Below, one piece after another: positions 25,724-34,774 of a stretch of 64,000 bases of DNA. The DNA lies in NCBI GenBank assembly GCA_020444165.1, contig JAHLLK010000023.1:1-64000 (forward strand), given 5' to 3'. The notes under the pieces are model-generated. The model made no database searches. It was not told the origin of the DNA and saw only the letters and a list, made by a program, of their open reading frames with translations. Position 1 is the stretch's first letter, and the number at the start of each line of letters is the position of its first letter. The translations under genes and the position numbers were made by a program. This DNA comes from Deltaproteobacteria bacterium. Its GTDB lineage: Bacteria; Desulfobacterota; Desulfarculia; Desulfarculales; Desulfarculaceae.

Positions 25724-26791
25724 TTATAAGGTCTCGCCGGCCATGACCCGCTGCGCCTGGCCCAACAAGGCCCCCACTCCGGGGCCCAGGCGGGCGAAGC
25801 GCTTGTCCTGGGTCTGGCCGTGGAAAAAGCGGTAATAGATTTGCTGGGCGATGACCGCCAAACGGAACAGGCCGAAGGTGTAGTAGAAATCCATGCGGTC
25901 CATGACCCGGCCGGTGATTTGGCCGTAATAGGCCACCGCCTCCCGCCGGGTGAGGCAGCCCGGCAGAGCGGTGGGCATGCCGGTCTGGGCCAGCATCCCC
26001 CCGGGGTCGCCGGCCTCGGGCCAGTAGGCCAGGGTGCAGGCCAGGTCCATCAGGGGATCTCCCAGGGTGGCCATTTCCCAATCCAACACCCCCACCACCT
26101 TGAGGGGGTCCTGGCGGTCCAGCACCACGTTGTCCAGCTTGAAGTCATTGTGGATCAGGGCCGCTATGGGGCTCTCGGGGGGCATCTCCGCCGCCAGCCA
26201 GGCCATGACCTCCTCGCCGTCGGGCACATCCGGGGTGCGGGCGTTCCGGAAGCGCTTGCTCCAACCTTCCACCTGGCGGGTCACGTAGCCCTGGGGCTTG
26301 CCCAGCCCGGCCAGGCCCGCGGCCTGGTAGTCCACCGCGTGCAACTCGGCCATCACCTCCATGAGCCGCCGGGTGAGGGTCTCCATCTCCGGCGGGCCGA
26401 AGCCCAACTCCGGCGGCACCTCCCGGCGCAGGATCAGGCCGTCGATGCGCTCCATCACGTAGAACTCCGTGCCCATCACCGCGGGATCGGTGCAAAAGGC
26501 CAGGGTCTGCGGACAGTAGGGAAACCAGGGCCGGAGCGCGGTGAGCACCTTGTATTCCCGGCTCATGTCGTGCGCCGTCTTGGCCTTGGTCCCGTGGGGC
26601 GGCCGGCGGAGCACCAAATCGCGGTCGCCCACGGAGATGAGGTAGGTGAGATTGGAGTAGCCCGAGGGGAATTGCTGGATCGCCAGGCTGCCGGTGAGGC
26701 CCGGGATGACGCTCTTCAGATAGGCCTCCACCTTGACCTGGTCCAGCTCCTCGCCCGGCCGCACCGCCGTGGCCCGGTTGTCAACACTCAT
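25724..26791 (-). CDS. ACAD10-like phosphotransferase (APH family)
   Basis: About 355 residues with an aminoglycoside-phosphotransferase-type kinase fold: LVLRRPP near the N-terminus, the catalytic ALIHNDFKLDNVVLD loop, and VLDWEMATLGDPLMDLA. Members close to human ACAD10/11 phosphorylate 4-hydroxyacyl-CoA in the breakdown of 4-hydroxy acids, so a hydroxyacyl substrate is plausible given the adjacent acyl-CoA dehydrogenase. The chosen start (MSVDNRATAV) overlaps the end of the TetR gene by 11 bases. Confidence 0.85.
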   Translation of the reverse strand: MSVDNRATAVRPGEELDQVKVEAYLKSVIPGLTGSLAIQQFPSGYSNLTYLISVGDRDLVLRRPPHGTKAKTAHDMSREYKVLTALRPWFPYCPQTLAFCTDPAVMGTEFYVMERIDGLILRREVPPELGFGPPEMETLTRRLMEVMAELHAVDYQAAGLAGLGKPQGYVTRQVEGWSKRFRNARTPDVPDGEEVMAWLAAEMPPESPIAALIHNDFKLDNVVLDRQDPLKVVGVLDWEMATLGDPLMDLACTLAYWPEAGDPGGMLAQTGMPTALPGCLTRREAVAYYGQITGRVMDRMDFYYTFGLFRLAVIAQQIYYRFFHGQTQDKRFARLGPGVGALLGQAQRVMAGETL

Positions 26792-27509
26792 GGTCTTGTC
26801 TCTCCCTGCCCGGCGCCGGGCCCTCACCGCCCGCGCGGCAAAAGGCCAGCACCATGGCCACCACCAGCTCGGCGTAACGGTCCACCCCCACGCCCCGTTT
26901 GGCGTACTTCCAGCGTTTCAGGTACCAGTCCTGCATCATGGCCTTGATCACCGCCGCGGCCAACCCCGGGTCGAACTCCCCGAACGCCCCGGCCGCCTGG
27001 CCCTGGGCCAGGATCTCCGCGAACATGGCCTCCACCCGGAGCTCGCTGTCCTTGGCCAGGTTCTTTTCCCGCTCGCCCAAATGGCGGGCTTCCATGTAAG
27101 AGAAGAAGAACCAGGGCTGCATGGCCTCGCTCAGGAACACGTGGGTGCGGATGGCCGCGGCCAGGCGCCCCACCGGGTCCGTGACGCCCTCGAAACCCTC
27201 CCGCAGAAGCCGGCGGGACACGCTGCGCCCGGTGCGCTGCACCATCTCCAACAGCTCTTCCTTGCTGGAGAAATAATCGTACAACGCCCCCATGGAGAGC
27301 CCGCTGGCGTGGCAGAGGTCCCGCATGGTCATGGCCTGGAAGCCCTTTTGGTTGGCCACCTGCAGGGTGGCTTCGAAGATGAGCTCCAGGTTCTTGACCG
27401 CGGTGGCCTCCTTCTTGGCCTTGATGGAGTCGCGGTGCTCGGCCAGGATCTCGGCGTAGAGATCCTGGTGAGTGGGCCGCACCCGGCGGGTGAACTCGCG
27501 GTAGGTCAT
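26781..27509 (-). CDS. TetR family transcriptional regulator
   Basis: A 242-residue regulator. The helix-turn-helix is MTMRDLCHASGLSMGALYDYFSSKEEL (about residues 60-86), preceded by a longer than usual N-terminal arm. The ligand domain is typical of fatty-acid or acyl-CoA-responsive TetR proteins, but the effector is unknown. It overlaps both neighbours (ATGA with the acyl-CoA dehydrogenase gene upstream, 11 bases with the kinase gene downstream), so it is embedded in the operon it probably controls. Confidence 0.9.
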   Translation of the reverse strand: MTYREFTRRVRPTHQDLYAEILAEHRDSIKAKKEATAVKNLELIFEATLQVANQKGFQAMTMRDLCHASGLSMGALYDYFSSKEELLEMVQRTGRSVSRRLLREGFEGVTDPVGRLAAAIRTHVFLSEAMQPWFFFSYMEARHLGEREKNLAKDSELRVEAMFAEILAQGQAAGAFGEFDPGLAAAVIKAMMQDWYLKRWKYAKRGVGVDRYAELVVAMVLAFCRAGGEGPAPGRERQDHEC

Positions 27510-28714
27510 CGAAGCCCCTGCTCCACCGCGAAATCCTTGAGGATGCGCCGGGCCACCGAGACCTTGTGCACCTCGTCCACCCCGTCGTAGATGCGGGCGG
27601 CGCGCTCGGCCCGGTAGAAGAAGGCCAGCACCGTGTCATCGGTCATGCCCAGGCCGCCGTGCACCTGGAGCGCCCGGTCCACCACCCGCTGCATCACCCC
27701 GGCGGTGAAGAACTTGATGAGCGAGATGTCCTGGCGGGCTTCCTTGTGGCCCAGGGTCTCCATGCGCCAGGCGCAGTTCAAGACCAGGAGCCGGGCGGCC
27801 CGCACCTCGGCCGCCGACTCGGCCAGCCAGGCCTGTACGATCTGCTGGTCGGCCAGTTTCTTGCCCGGGGCGGCGTCCCGGGTGAGCGCCCGGCGGCACA
27901 TCAGCTCCAGGGCCCGGTTGCAGATGCCGATCCAGCGCATGCAGTGGTGGATGCGGCCCGGGCCCAGGCGCTCCTGGGCGATGACAAAGCCCTTGCCCTC
28001 GGGGCCCAGGAGGTTGGCCTGGGGCACCCGGCAGGACTGGTACAGGATCTCGGCGTGGCTGTGCCAGCCCGAGCCGGCGTGGCCCATCACCGGGATATTG
28101 CGGACAATATTGAAGCCCGGGGTGCCCTGGGGCACGATGATCATGGAGGCGCGCTGGTGCGGCGGGGCCTCGGGGTTGGTCACGGCCATGACGATGGCAA
28201 AAGCCGCGCCATCGGCCGAGCTGGTGTACCACTTGTGGCCGTCGATCACGTAGTCGTCGCCGTCCTTCACCGCGCTGCACTCCAGCATCACCGGGTTGGA
28301 GCCGGGCTGGTCCACCTCGGTCATGGAGAAGCAGGAGCGGATCTCCCCGGCGATCAGGGGCTTCAGGTAGCGCTCCTTCTGCTCCGGGGTGCCGTACTTC
28401 AGGAGGATCTCGATGTTGCCCGCGTCCGGGGCCTGGCAGCCGAAAGCGTAGACCCCGGTGGGGGTGCGGGCCAGGGCCTCGCACACCAGGCCGTATTCCA
28501 CCAGGTCCAGGCCCATGCCCCCGAATTCCTGGGGGTGCAGGGGAGCCCACAGCTCCATCTGCTTGACCATCTCCCGTTTCTCGGCCAACACCGGCACCAG
28601 TTCCTCCCAGGGCCGCAAGAGAAAGGCGGACTCCAGGGGCACCAGCTCCTTGTCCACGAACTCGTTGATCAGCTCCAGGATGGTCTGCATCTTCTCGGAA
28701 ATGGCGAAATCCAT
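27506..28714 (-). CDS. Acyl-CoA dehydrogenase
   Basis: A 402-residue flavoprotein catalysing alpha,beta-dehydrogenation of an acyl-CoA and passing electrons to ETF. Conserved parts are CFSMTEVDQPGSNPVML, WYTSSADGAAFAIVM, the QERLGPGRIHHCMRWIG region and the C-terminal GVDEVHKVSVARRIL. It resembles the ACAD10/11 group, consistent with the neighbouring kinase. The catalytic base was not assigned. The gene is 24 bases from the histidine-phosphatase gene and four-base coupled to the TetR gene. Confidence 0.92.
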   Translation of the reverse strand: MDFAISEKMQTILELINEFVDKELVPLESAFLLRPWEELVPVLAEKREMVKQMELWAPLHPQEFGGMGLDLVEYGLVCEALARTPTGVYAFGCQAPDAGNIEILLKYGTPEQKERYLKPLIAGEIRSCFSMTEVDQPGSNPVMLECSAVKDGDDYVIDGHKWYTSSADGAAFAIVMAVTNPEAPPHQRASMIIVPQGTPGFNIVRNIPVMGHAGSGWHSHAEILYQSCRVPQANLLGPEGKGFVIAQERLGPGRIHHCMRWIGICNRALELMCRRALTRDAAPGKKLADQQIVQAWLAESAAEVRAARLLVLNCAWRMETLGHKEARQDISLIKFFTAGVMQRVVDRALQVHGGLGMTDDTVLAFFYRAERAARIYDGVDEVHKVSVARRILKDFAVEQGLR

Positions 28715-28738
28715 GGGCTTTATCCTTCCTTCCGGGGC

Positions 28739-29437
28739 TCAGCGATAAGTGAGGAGCTCCGGCTCCCCCGGCCGCTCCAAATGGGCGGTGCAGTTGAACA
28801 GGGCCAGGCTCAGGCGCTGGTCGTCGTAGAAAAACTGGCTTAGGGAGGCGTTGCGGATCACCCAGGTGAGCCGGAGCGCCGCCTCGTCCCCGAGCCCCAG
28901 GGCCAGGCGCATCACCGCGGAGATGGGCCCGCCCGAAGTGAACAGGGCCACGTTCTTGCCCCGGCCGTGGGCGGCCCGCACCTGGGTCACCGCCCCCTCC
29001 AGGCGGCTCACGAACTCCCCCCAGGTCTCGGCCCCGTCCAGGTCGTAGCGCCCGGTGATCCAGCGCAGCATGGTGGCCTCGTAGACCAGCTGGAAGGCGC
29101 GGCGGTCCGCGGTCATGCTCTCCCAGGCCCGGGCCGCCCGGGGGTCTTCCTTTTGCACCGCCGGGTAAAGCGCCCGCATGATGGCTTCGGAGTCGAATTC
29201 ATTGAGGGCCGGCAGGATCTCCAGGGCGGGCGGCTCGGCCAGGTGGGCCAGGGCCGTGGCCGCGGTGTCACGCTGCCGGGCCTGGTCCCCGCAAAAGGCC
29301 GCGTCCAGGCGGATGCCCGCCGCGGCCAGATGCTGGCCCACCAGCGCCGCCTGGCGGAAGCCCAGGGGGGAAAGCTCGTCGTAGTTTGACCGCCCGAACG
29401 AGGCTTGTCCGTGGCGGATCACGTAAAGTCGGCTCAA
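28739..29437 (-). CDS. Histidine phosphatase (phosphoglycerate-mutase-like) family protein
   Basis: About 232 residues. The phosphohistidine motif YVIRHGQASFG lies at the N-terminus, SDQ-type CGDQARQRDTAA follows, and the second catalytic His region is VALFTSGGPISAVMRL, where the usual H of GHG/SHG is Ser-Gly-Gly; the second acid/base is therefore uncertain. The start is probably TTG 29437, nine or ten bases after GGGAG. It heads the acyl-CoA dehydrogenase operon, so it might act on a phosphorylated acyl intermediate made by the kinase; this is speculative. Confidence 0.75.
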   Translation of the reverse strand: MSRLYVIRHGQASFGRSNYDELSPLGFRQAALVGQHLAAAGIRLDAAFCGDQARQRDTAATALAHLAEPPALEILPALNEFDSEAIMRALYPAVQKEDPRAARAWESMTADRRAFQLVYEATMLRWITGRYDLDGAETWGEFVSRLEGAVTQVRAAHGRGKNVALFTSGGPISAVMRLALGLGDEAALRLTWVIRNASLSQFFYDDQRLSLALFNCTAHLERPGEPELLTYR

Positions 29438-29525
29438 GTTTCCAAAACTCCCGGGCCGCGAGGGCCCTTGTGTGGGTTGCAGCCTGATCTTGCCCCGGCG
29501 GAGCGGACTTGGCAAGCATAAAGCT

Positions 29526-29545
29526 AGCGAGCGCTCGCTTTTTTT
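29526..29545 (+). terminator. Hairpin with T-run in the etfBA leader region
   Basis: AGCGAGCGCTCGCT is a perfect palindrome followed by seven T on the plus strand. It lies in the divergent gap upstream of etfB, with no plus-strand gene before it. It would act as a terminator or attenuator if transcription of etfBA starts further left. Confidence 0.4.
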
Positions 29546-29686
29546 GTTGGCGCCCGGCCCCCCTGGCCCGTACAGTGGGGATACCTCGCCGGGGGCGTCA
29601 AAGGCGTTAAACTAGAGAGTACGTCAGCCCGGCTTGGCGGCGTGCCAAGCCGTAGCGGGAACGAACAGCCCGAAGGAGCGATAAAC

Positions 29687-30448
29687 ATGCGGGTTCTGGT
29701 CTGCCTGAAGCAAGTGCGCGAACCGGAGAGCCTGTTCGAGCTGAAGGACGGCCGGGTGGTGTGGCCGCCGCCGGACCGCTTCCGGATGGGTTCGCCCGAC
29801 GACTTCGCCCTGGAGGAGGCGCTCCGCCTGAAGGACGCCGGCCTCACCACGGAACTGGCCGTGGTCACCGTTGGCCCGCCCGGGGCCGAGGCCATCCTGC
29901 GCCGGGCCCTGGGCATGGGCGCCGACCGGGCCATGCACCTTTTGGCCCCGGAGGGAGCCCGGGCCGCGGTGGTGGCCGGGGCCATCGCCGCCTGGGCCCG
30001 GGACGAGGAGTTCGACCTGATCCTGGCCGGGGTCATGTCCGAGGACGCCCGTCAGGGCTTGGTGGGGCCTTTCCTGGCCGAGCGCCTGGGCCTCGCCACG
30101 GTCACCGGGGTGAGCCAGCTCAGCCTGCCCGAGGACGGACTTCTCTTGGTGGAACGGAGCCTGGAAGGCGGCCGGCGGCAAGCCCTGGAGCTGCCCCTGC
30201 CGGCCCTGGTGACCATCGCCTCCAGTGCCCACACCCCCCGCTATCCCAGTTTGAGCAATCTCTTGAAGGCCAAGAAGGCGGACCTCCCCACCGAGGCGGC
30301 CGGGGAGCCCGAGGAGCCGGCCGACGGGCCGGAGCTGGTCGGCGCGGCCTGGCCGGCGCGCCGCCGGGCCGGGCTCTGCCTGGAAGGTGACGCCAGGCAG
30401 AAGGCGGAGCACCTTTTGGCCCTCCTGCGGGAAAGGGCCCTGTTGTGA
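29687..30448 (+). CDS. etfB: Electron transfer flavoprotein beta subunit
   Basis: A 253-residue ETF small subunit, carrying electrons from acyl-CoA dehydrogenases. Segments VLVCLKQVREPE, SPDDFALEEALRLKD and the loop DLILAGVMSEDARQGLVGPFLAERLGL are typical. AAGGAG precedes ATG 29687 by eight bases. The C-terminal extension after PRYPSLSNLLKAKK is Ala/Glu-rich. Its stop overlaps the etfA GTG start (GTGA). Confidence 0.93.
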   Translation: MRVLVCLKQVREPESLFELKDGRVVWPPPDRFRMGSPDDFALEEALRLKDAGLTTELAVVTVGPPGAEAILRRALGMGADRAMHLLAPEGARAAVVAGAIAAWARDEEFDLILAGVMSEDARQGLVGPFLAERLGLATVTGVSQLSLPEDGLLLVERSLEGGRRQALELPLPALVTIASSAHTPRYPSLSNLLKAKKADLPTEAAGEPEEPADGPELVGAAWPARRRAGLCLEGDARQKAEHLLALLRERALL

Positions 30449-31461
30449 GCTTGGAGCAATCGCTGCAAGGTAGCGGGCCGGTGGTGGCCGTGGCCGAGGT
30501 GCGGGAGGGCCGCCTGGCCCCCCTCACCCGGGAGCTGGCCGGGCTGGCGGGCCGCCTGGCCGCTCTCTGGGGCGTGGAAGCCCGCCTGGTGGTGCTGGAC
30601 GCGGCTCCCGGGGAACCGGCCGCCACCGCCGCTCGCCAGACCGGGCTCGCCGTCACCGCCCTGGCCGCGCCCGAGCTTCCGGAACTCACCGGCGAAGCCG
30701 TGGCCCGCCTCCTGGCCGGCTTCCTCCCGGCCTGGCAACCCCGGGCCATCGTCGGCGGGCACACCACCCTGGGGCTGGACTGGGCGCCCAGCCTGGCCGC
30801 CCGGCTCGGCGCGGCCTGCCTCACCGGGGTGGAGGGCTTGGCCGAGGCCGCGGACGGCCCCCGTTTCTTCCGCCCGGGCCGGCACGACAAGCTGGTGGAG
30901 GAGTATCGGATCGAGGAACGGACCTTGGTCCTGACCGTGCAACCCGGCGCCTTTCCCGCGCCTCCGGAGGAACCGCTCCAACCCGGTCCGGTCACGGAAA
31001 TAACCCTGCCCCGCCCCGCCCTTCGAGTCCGGGTGCGGGAGGCCAGGCCCGGGGTGGCCGCCGATGCGGCCCTGGCCCGGGCCGAGGTGGTGGTGGCCGC
31101 CGGCCTGGGGGTGGGCAAGCCCGAGAACCTGGAGCTGGTGCGCCGCGTGGCCAGCCTCTTTTCCCAAGCCGCGGTGGCCGGCTCCCGGCCGGTGTGCGAC
31201 CTGGGCTGGCTGGGCTACGAAAGCCAGGTGGGCCTCACCGGGGCCACGGTGGCCCCCCGGCTCTACCTGGCCTGCGGCATCTCCGGCGCCCGGCAACACA
31301 CCGTGGGCATGCAGGGCGCCGGCTTCATCGTGGCCATCTCCCAGGACCCCCGCGCCGCCATCTTCCAACTGGCCGACGTATGCGTGGTGGAAGACCTTCT
31401 GGTATTCCTGCCGATGTTATTGGAACTGGCGGGCGCTGGGCGGGGGGGAGAGGGAGAGTAA
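30445..31461 (+). CDS. etfA: Electron transfer flavoprotein alpha subunit
   Basis: A 338-residue ETF large subunit. The C-terminal FAD domain is clear: GVGKPENLELVRRVA, RPVCDLGWLGYESQVGLTG, LYLACGISGARQHTVGMQGA and VAISQDPRAAIFQLAD. It starts at a GTG overlapping the etfB stop. The pair presumably serves the acyl-CoA dehydrogenases at 27506-28714 and 34775-35932. A double terminator follows the stop by nine bases. Confidence 0.94.
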   Translation: MSLEQSLQGSGPVVAVAEVREGRLAPLTRELAGLAGRLAALWGVEARLVVLDAAPGEPAATAARQTGLAVTALAAPELPELTGEAVARLLAGFLPAWQPRAIVGGHTTLGLDWAPSLAARLGAACLTGVEGLAEAADGPRFFRPGRHDKLVEEYRIEERTLVLTVQPGAFPAPPEEPLQPGPVTEITLPRPALRVRVREARPGVAADAALARAEVVVAAGLGVGKPENLELVRRVASLFSQAAVAGSRPVCDLGWLGYESQVGLTGATVAPRLYLACGISGARQHTVGMQGAGFIVAISQDPRAAIFQLADVCVVEDLLVFLPMLLELAGAGRGGEGE

Positions 31462-31470
31462 GAGGAAGAT

Positions 31471-31517
31471 GTGGGGGGAAACCCCTTTTTTTGGAAAAAA
31501 AAGGGGTTTCCCCCCAC
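31471..31517. terminator. Palindromic double terminator, copy 2
   Basis: GTGGGGGGAAACCCC plus seven T, then its exact reverse complement (arms 31471-31492 and 31496-31517, loop GGA). Both strands carry a GGGG-AAA-CCCC hairpin with a T-run, between the convergent ends of etfA and the QueG-like gene. Near-identical to 54-99, including the right flank of C-runs and AAAAAACTT. Confidence 0.75.
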
Positions 31518-31550
31518 ACCCCCCTTCCCCCAAAAAACTTTATAGTTTTT

Positions 31551-31605
31551 GCTCGCAGGCTGTTGGGAAACAGCCTGCGAGCCATGGTTGGTTGGTTGGT
31601 TGGTT
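31551..31605. repeat. 14-bp hairpin followed by a (GGTT)5 tract
   Basis: GCTCGCAGGCTGTT (31551-31564) pairs perfectly with AACAGCCTGCGAGC (31569-31582). It is followed by five tandem GGTT units at 31586-31605 and GGG. The AGGCTGTT portion resembles the end of repeat family 2 (compare 50588-50595). The G-tract could form a two-layer quadruplex. It lies just before the end of the QueG-like gene. Confidence 0.5.
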
Positions 31606-31638
31606 GGGAGTCTGGGGAGCGGGTACTCCGACCGTCTC

Positions 31639-32760
31639 CTAGCCCATTTCGGATAGGGCCAGTTCCGCTTCCTCGCGCACCACGCCCCCGGCGGTGTCCC
31701 GAAGCTTGGTGAGGGCCTCCCGCGCCGCGGAGCCGCCCAGGCGGCCCAGGGCCCAGGCGGCCATGGCCCGCACCCGCTCGTCGGGGTTGTCGGCCAGGGC
31801 CGAGACCAGGTTCGGCACGTAGGCCCGGTCCCCCGTGTTGCCCATGACCCGGGCCACGTTCATCTGCCAGCGCCAGAGATCCTTGGCCGGCATGTAGAAC
31901 ATGGAGGGGAAGATCTTGGCCAGGAAATAGGCCTCGTCCATGGCCAGGAGCTTGGGCAGCTCGAAATCCGCGGCCTTGGCCGCCGCCCGGGGGTTCACCG
32001 GCAGTTCCTGGGCCAGCCAGGGGGCGTTCCTGGGGCAGACGTTCTGGCAGCGGTCGCAGCCATAGACCCACAGGCCCATGGGCTCCCGCAGCTCCCGGGG
32101 GGTCAGGCCCTCGCCGTAGTAGGTGAGGTAGGAGATGCAACGCCGGGGGTCCAAATGGCGGGGGCCCTTGAGCGCCCCGGTGGGACAGGCCGTGAGACAG
32201 ACGTTCTTGCACCAGTCCGGGCAGCCCACCACCATGGTGGGTTCGTCCGGGGCGAACTCGGTGTCGGTCACCAGGGGCACCGGCACCACCCAGGAGCCGC
32301 CCCGGCCCACCCGGTGGGCGAATAAGAGGCTGTTCTTGCCGAAATCGCCCACCCCGGCCCGGGCCGAGGCGATGCGTTGCGGCAGGTGATTGGGGATCTG
32401 CACCTGGCTGCCGCCTTCCTGCAGGAACTTGCGGAAGGCCTTGGTCCGGAGGAAGAGGTTGTCCCTGGTCATACGGTCGTCGTCCAGGTAGCAGCGCCCG
32501 AAGAACGGCTCCAGAAAGCGGGGAAAGGCCTGGTGGAAGTAGTGCTCCACCAGCACCACGATGGAGCGGGCTCCGGGCAGGATCTGGTGGGGTTCGCAGC
32601 CGGCGACCATGTCCCGGCCCACGGCCCGGAGCCAGGCGTAGCCCTCGTCCCGCTCCCGCAAAATCTCCTGCTGCCGGGTGAAAGGTTCGGCCGTGGTGAA
32701 GCCGATGTCCGCGAAACCCAGCTCGCGGGCCTTGGCGATTACGTCCTCTTTGGTGCGCAT
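31639..32760 (-). CDS. QueG-like double [4Fe-4S] protein
   Basis: A 373-residue relative of epoxyqueuosine reductase. The second cluster motif C235-DR-C238-QNV-C242-P matches QueG, and the C-terminus (NPDERVRAMAAWALGRLGG) is HEAT-like. However the first cluster motif is spaced C180-x3-C184-x3-C188-x3-C192-P and not C-x2-C-x2-C-x3-CP, and no Asp is seen in the VDxxP-type segment that carries the catalytic Asp of QueG (SQVQIPNHLPQRIA here). A function other than queuosine synthesis is therefore likely, although a cobalamin-dependent or electron-transfer role is possible. It is a single gene, convergent with etfA. Confidence 0.75.
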   Translation of the reverse strand: MRTKEDVIAKARELGFADIGFTTAEPFTRQQEILRERDEGYAWLRAVGRDMVAGCEPHQILPGARSIVVLVEHYFHQAFPRFLEPFFGRCYLDDDRMTRDNLFLRTKAFRKFLQEGGSQVQIPNHLPQRIASARAGVGDFGKNSLLFAHRVGRGGSWVVPVPLVTDTEFAPDEPTMVVGCPDWCKNVCLTACPTGALKGPRHLDPRRCISYLTYYGEGLTPRELREPMGLWVYGCDRCQNVCPRNAPWLAQELPVNPRAAAKAADFELPKLLAMDEAYFLAKIFPSMFYMPAKDLWRWQMNVARVMGNTGDRAYVPNLVSALADNPDERVRAMAAWALGRLGGSAAREALTKLRDTAGGVVREEAELALSEMG

Positions 32761-32983
32761 GGTCTCCTCCGGGAGTTTTGGGGCCTGGCCCCGACGGCGT
32801 GAGCGGTCTGCGGGTGGGGACTGAAGCAGCCTGCCGACTTCCCAGCTTACTATTATTCGGGGCCGAAAAGCACGCCCCCGGCGAAGGGCCGGCCCTACCC
32901 CCGGTTCGGACTCTTGCCGCCCGGCTGTTTCTTCAATAAAATACTGGGGATTGTTCCCTTTGCCCCTTGCTGACGGAGTAGCT

Positions 32984-34474
<1,491 letters not shown>

Positions 34475-34482
34475 TTTCTACA

Positions 34483-34500
34483 TGTATATTTTTATCTACA
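34483..34500. promoter_or_regulatory. Operator 2 (imperfect activator site)
   Basis: TGTATA-N6-TCTACA, directly abutting operator 1 with the same 18-base length, one mismatch from the palindrome. Tandem spacing fits cooperative binding of activator dimers. Confidence 0.6.
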
Positions 34501-34572
34501 ACAGCTTAAATCCAGCTATCACCCAGACTACGCTTAATTCCAGTTGCTTGACCAATTGCCGCTCCGGCCTTA

Positions 34573-34590
34573 TGTAGATTATTTTCTACA
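34573..34590. promoter_or_regulatory. Operator 3 (palindromic activator site)
   Basis: TGTAGA-TTATTT-TCTACA, same half-sites and spacer length as operator 1, about 96-113 bases upstream of the -24/-12 element, in the usual enhancer range. Confidence 0.7.
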
Positions 34591-34685
34591 CAAGGCGCTC
34601 CGGTGGCTCTGCCGCGCGGCCGCGCCCCTCAGATCCGCTTAATTTTGTACCGCAATAACCACAAGTTATCTCGTAGTCTTTGGGC

Positions 34686-34700
34686 TGGCACCCTTCTTGC
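34686..34700 (+). promoter_or_regulatory. Sigma-54 (-24/-12) promoter
   Basis: TGGCACC-CTTC-TTGC matches the consensus TGGCACN-N4-TTGC in all informative positions with correct GG-to-GC spacing. Transcription would start about a dozen bases downstream, near 34712, leaving a leader of roughly 60 bases before the ATG at 34775. Confidence 0.85.
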
Positions 34701-34774
34701 CAGTAAGGCAGGCGACTCACTTGCGACTGCCCTGTGCAGCTTTACCCGGCCCCGAGCCGTCAGTGGAGATAACC

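Noticed and set aside
31586..31605. (GGTT)5 as a phase-variation switch of the QueG-like gene
   Set aside because: The tract lies outside the coding region, downstream of its stop, so copy-number change would not shift its frame.
31639..32760. Firm assignment as epoxyqueuosine reductase QueG
   Set aside because: First cluster spacing and the missing catalytic Asp argue against it; kept as QueG-like.
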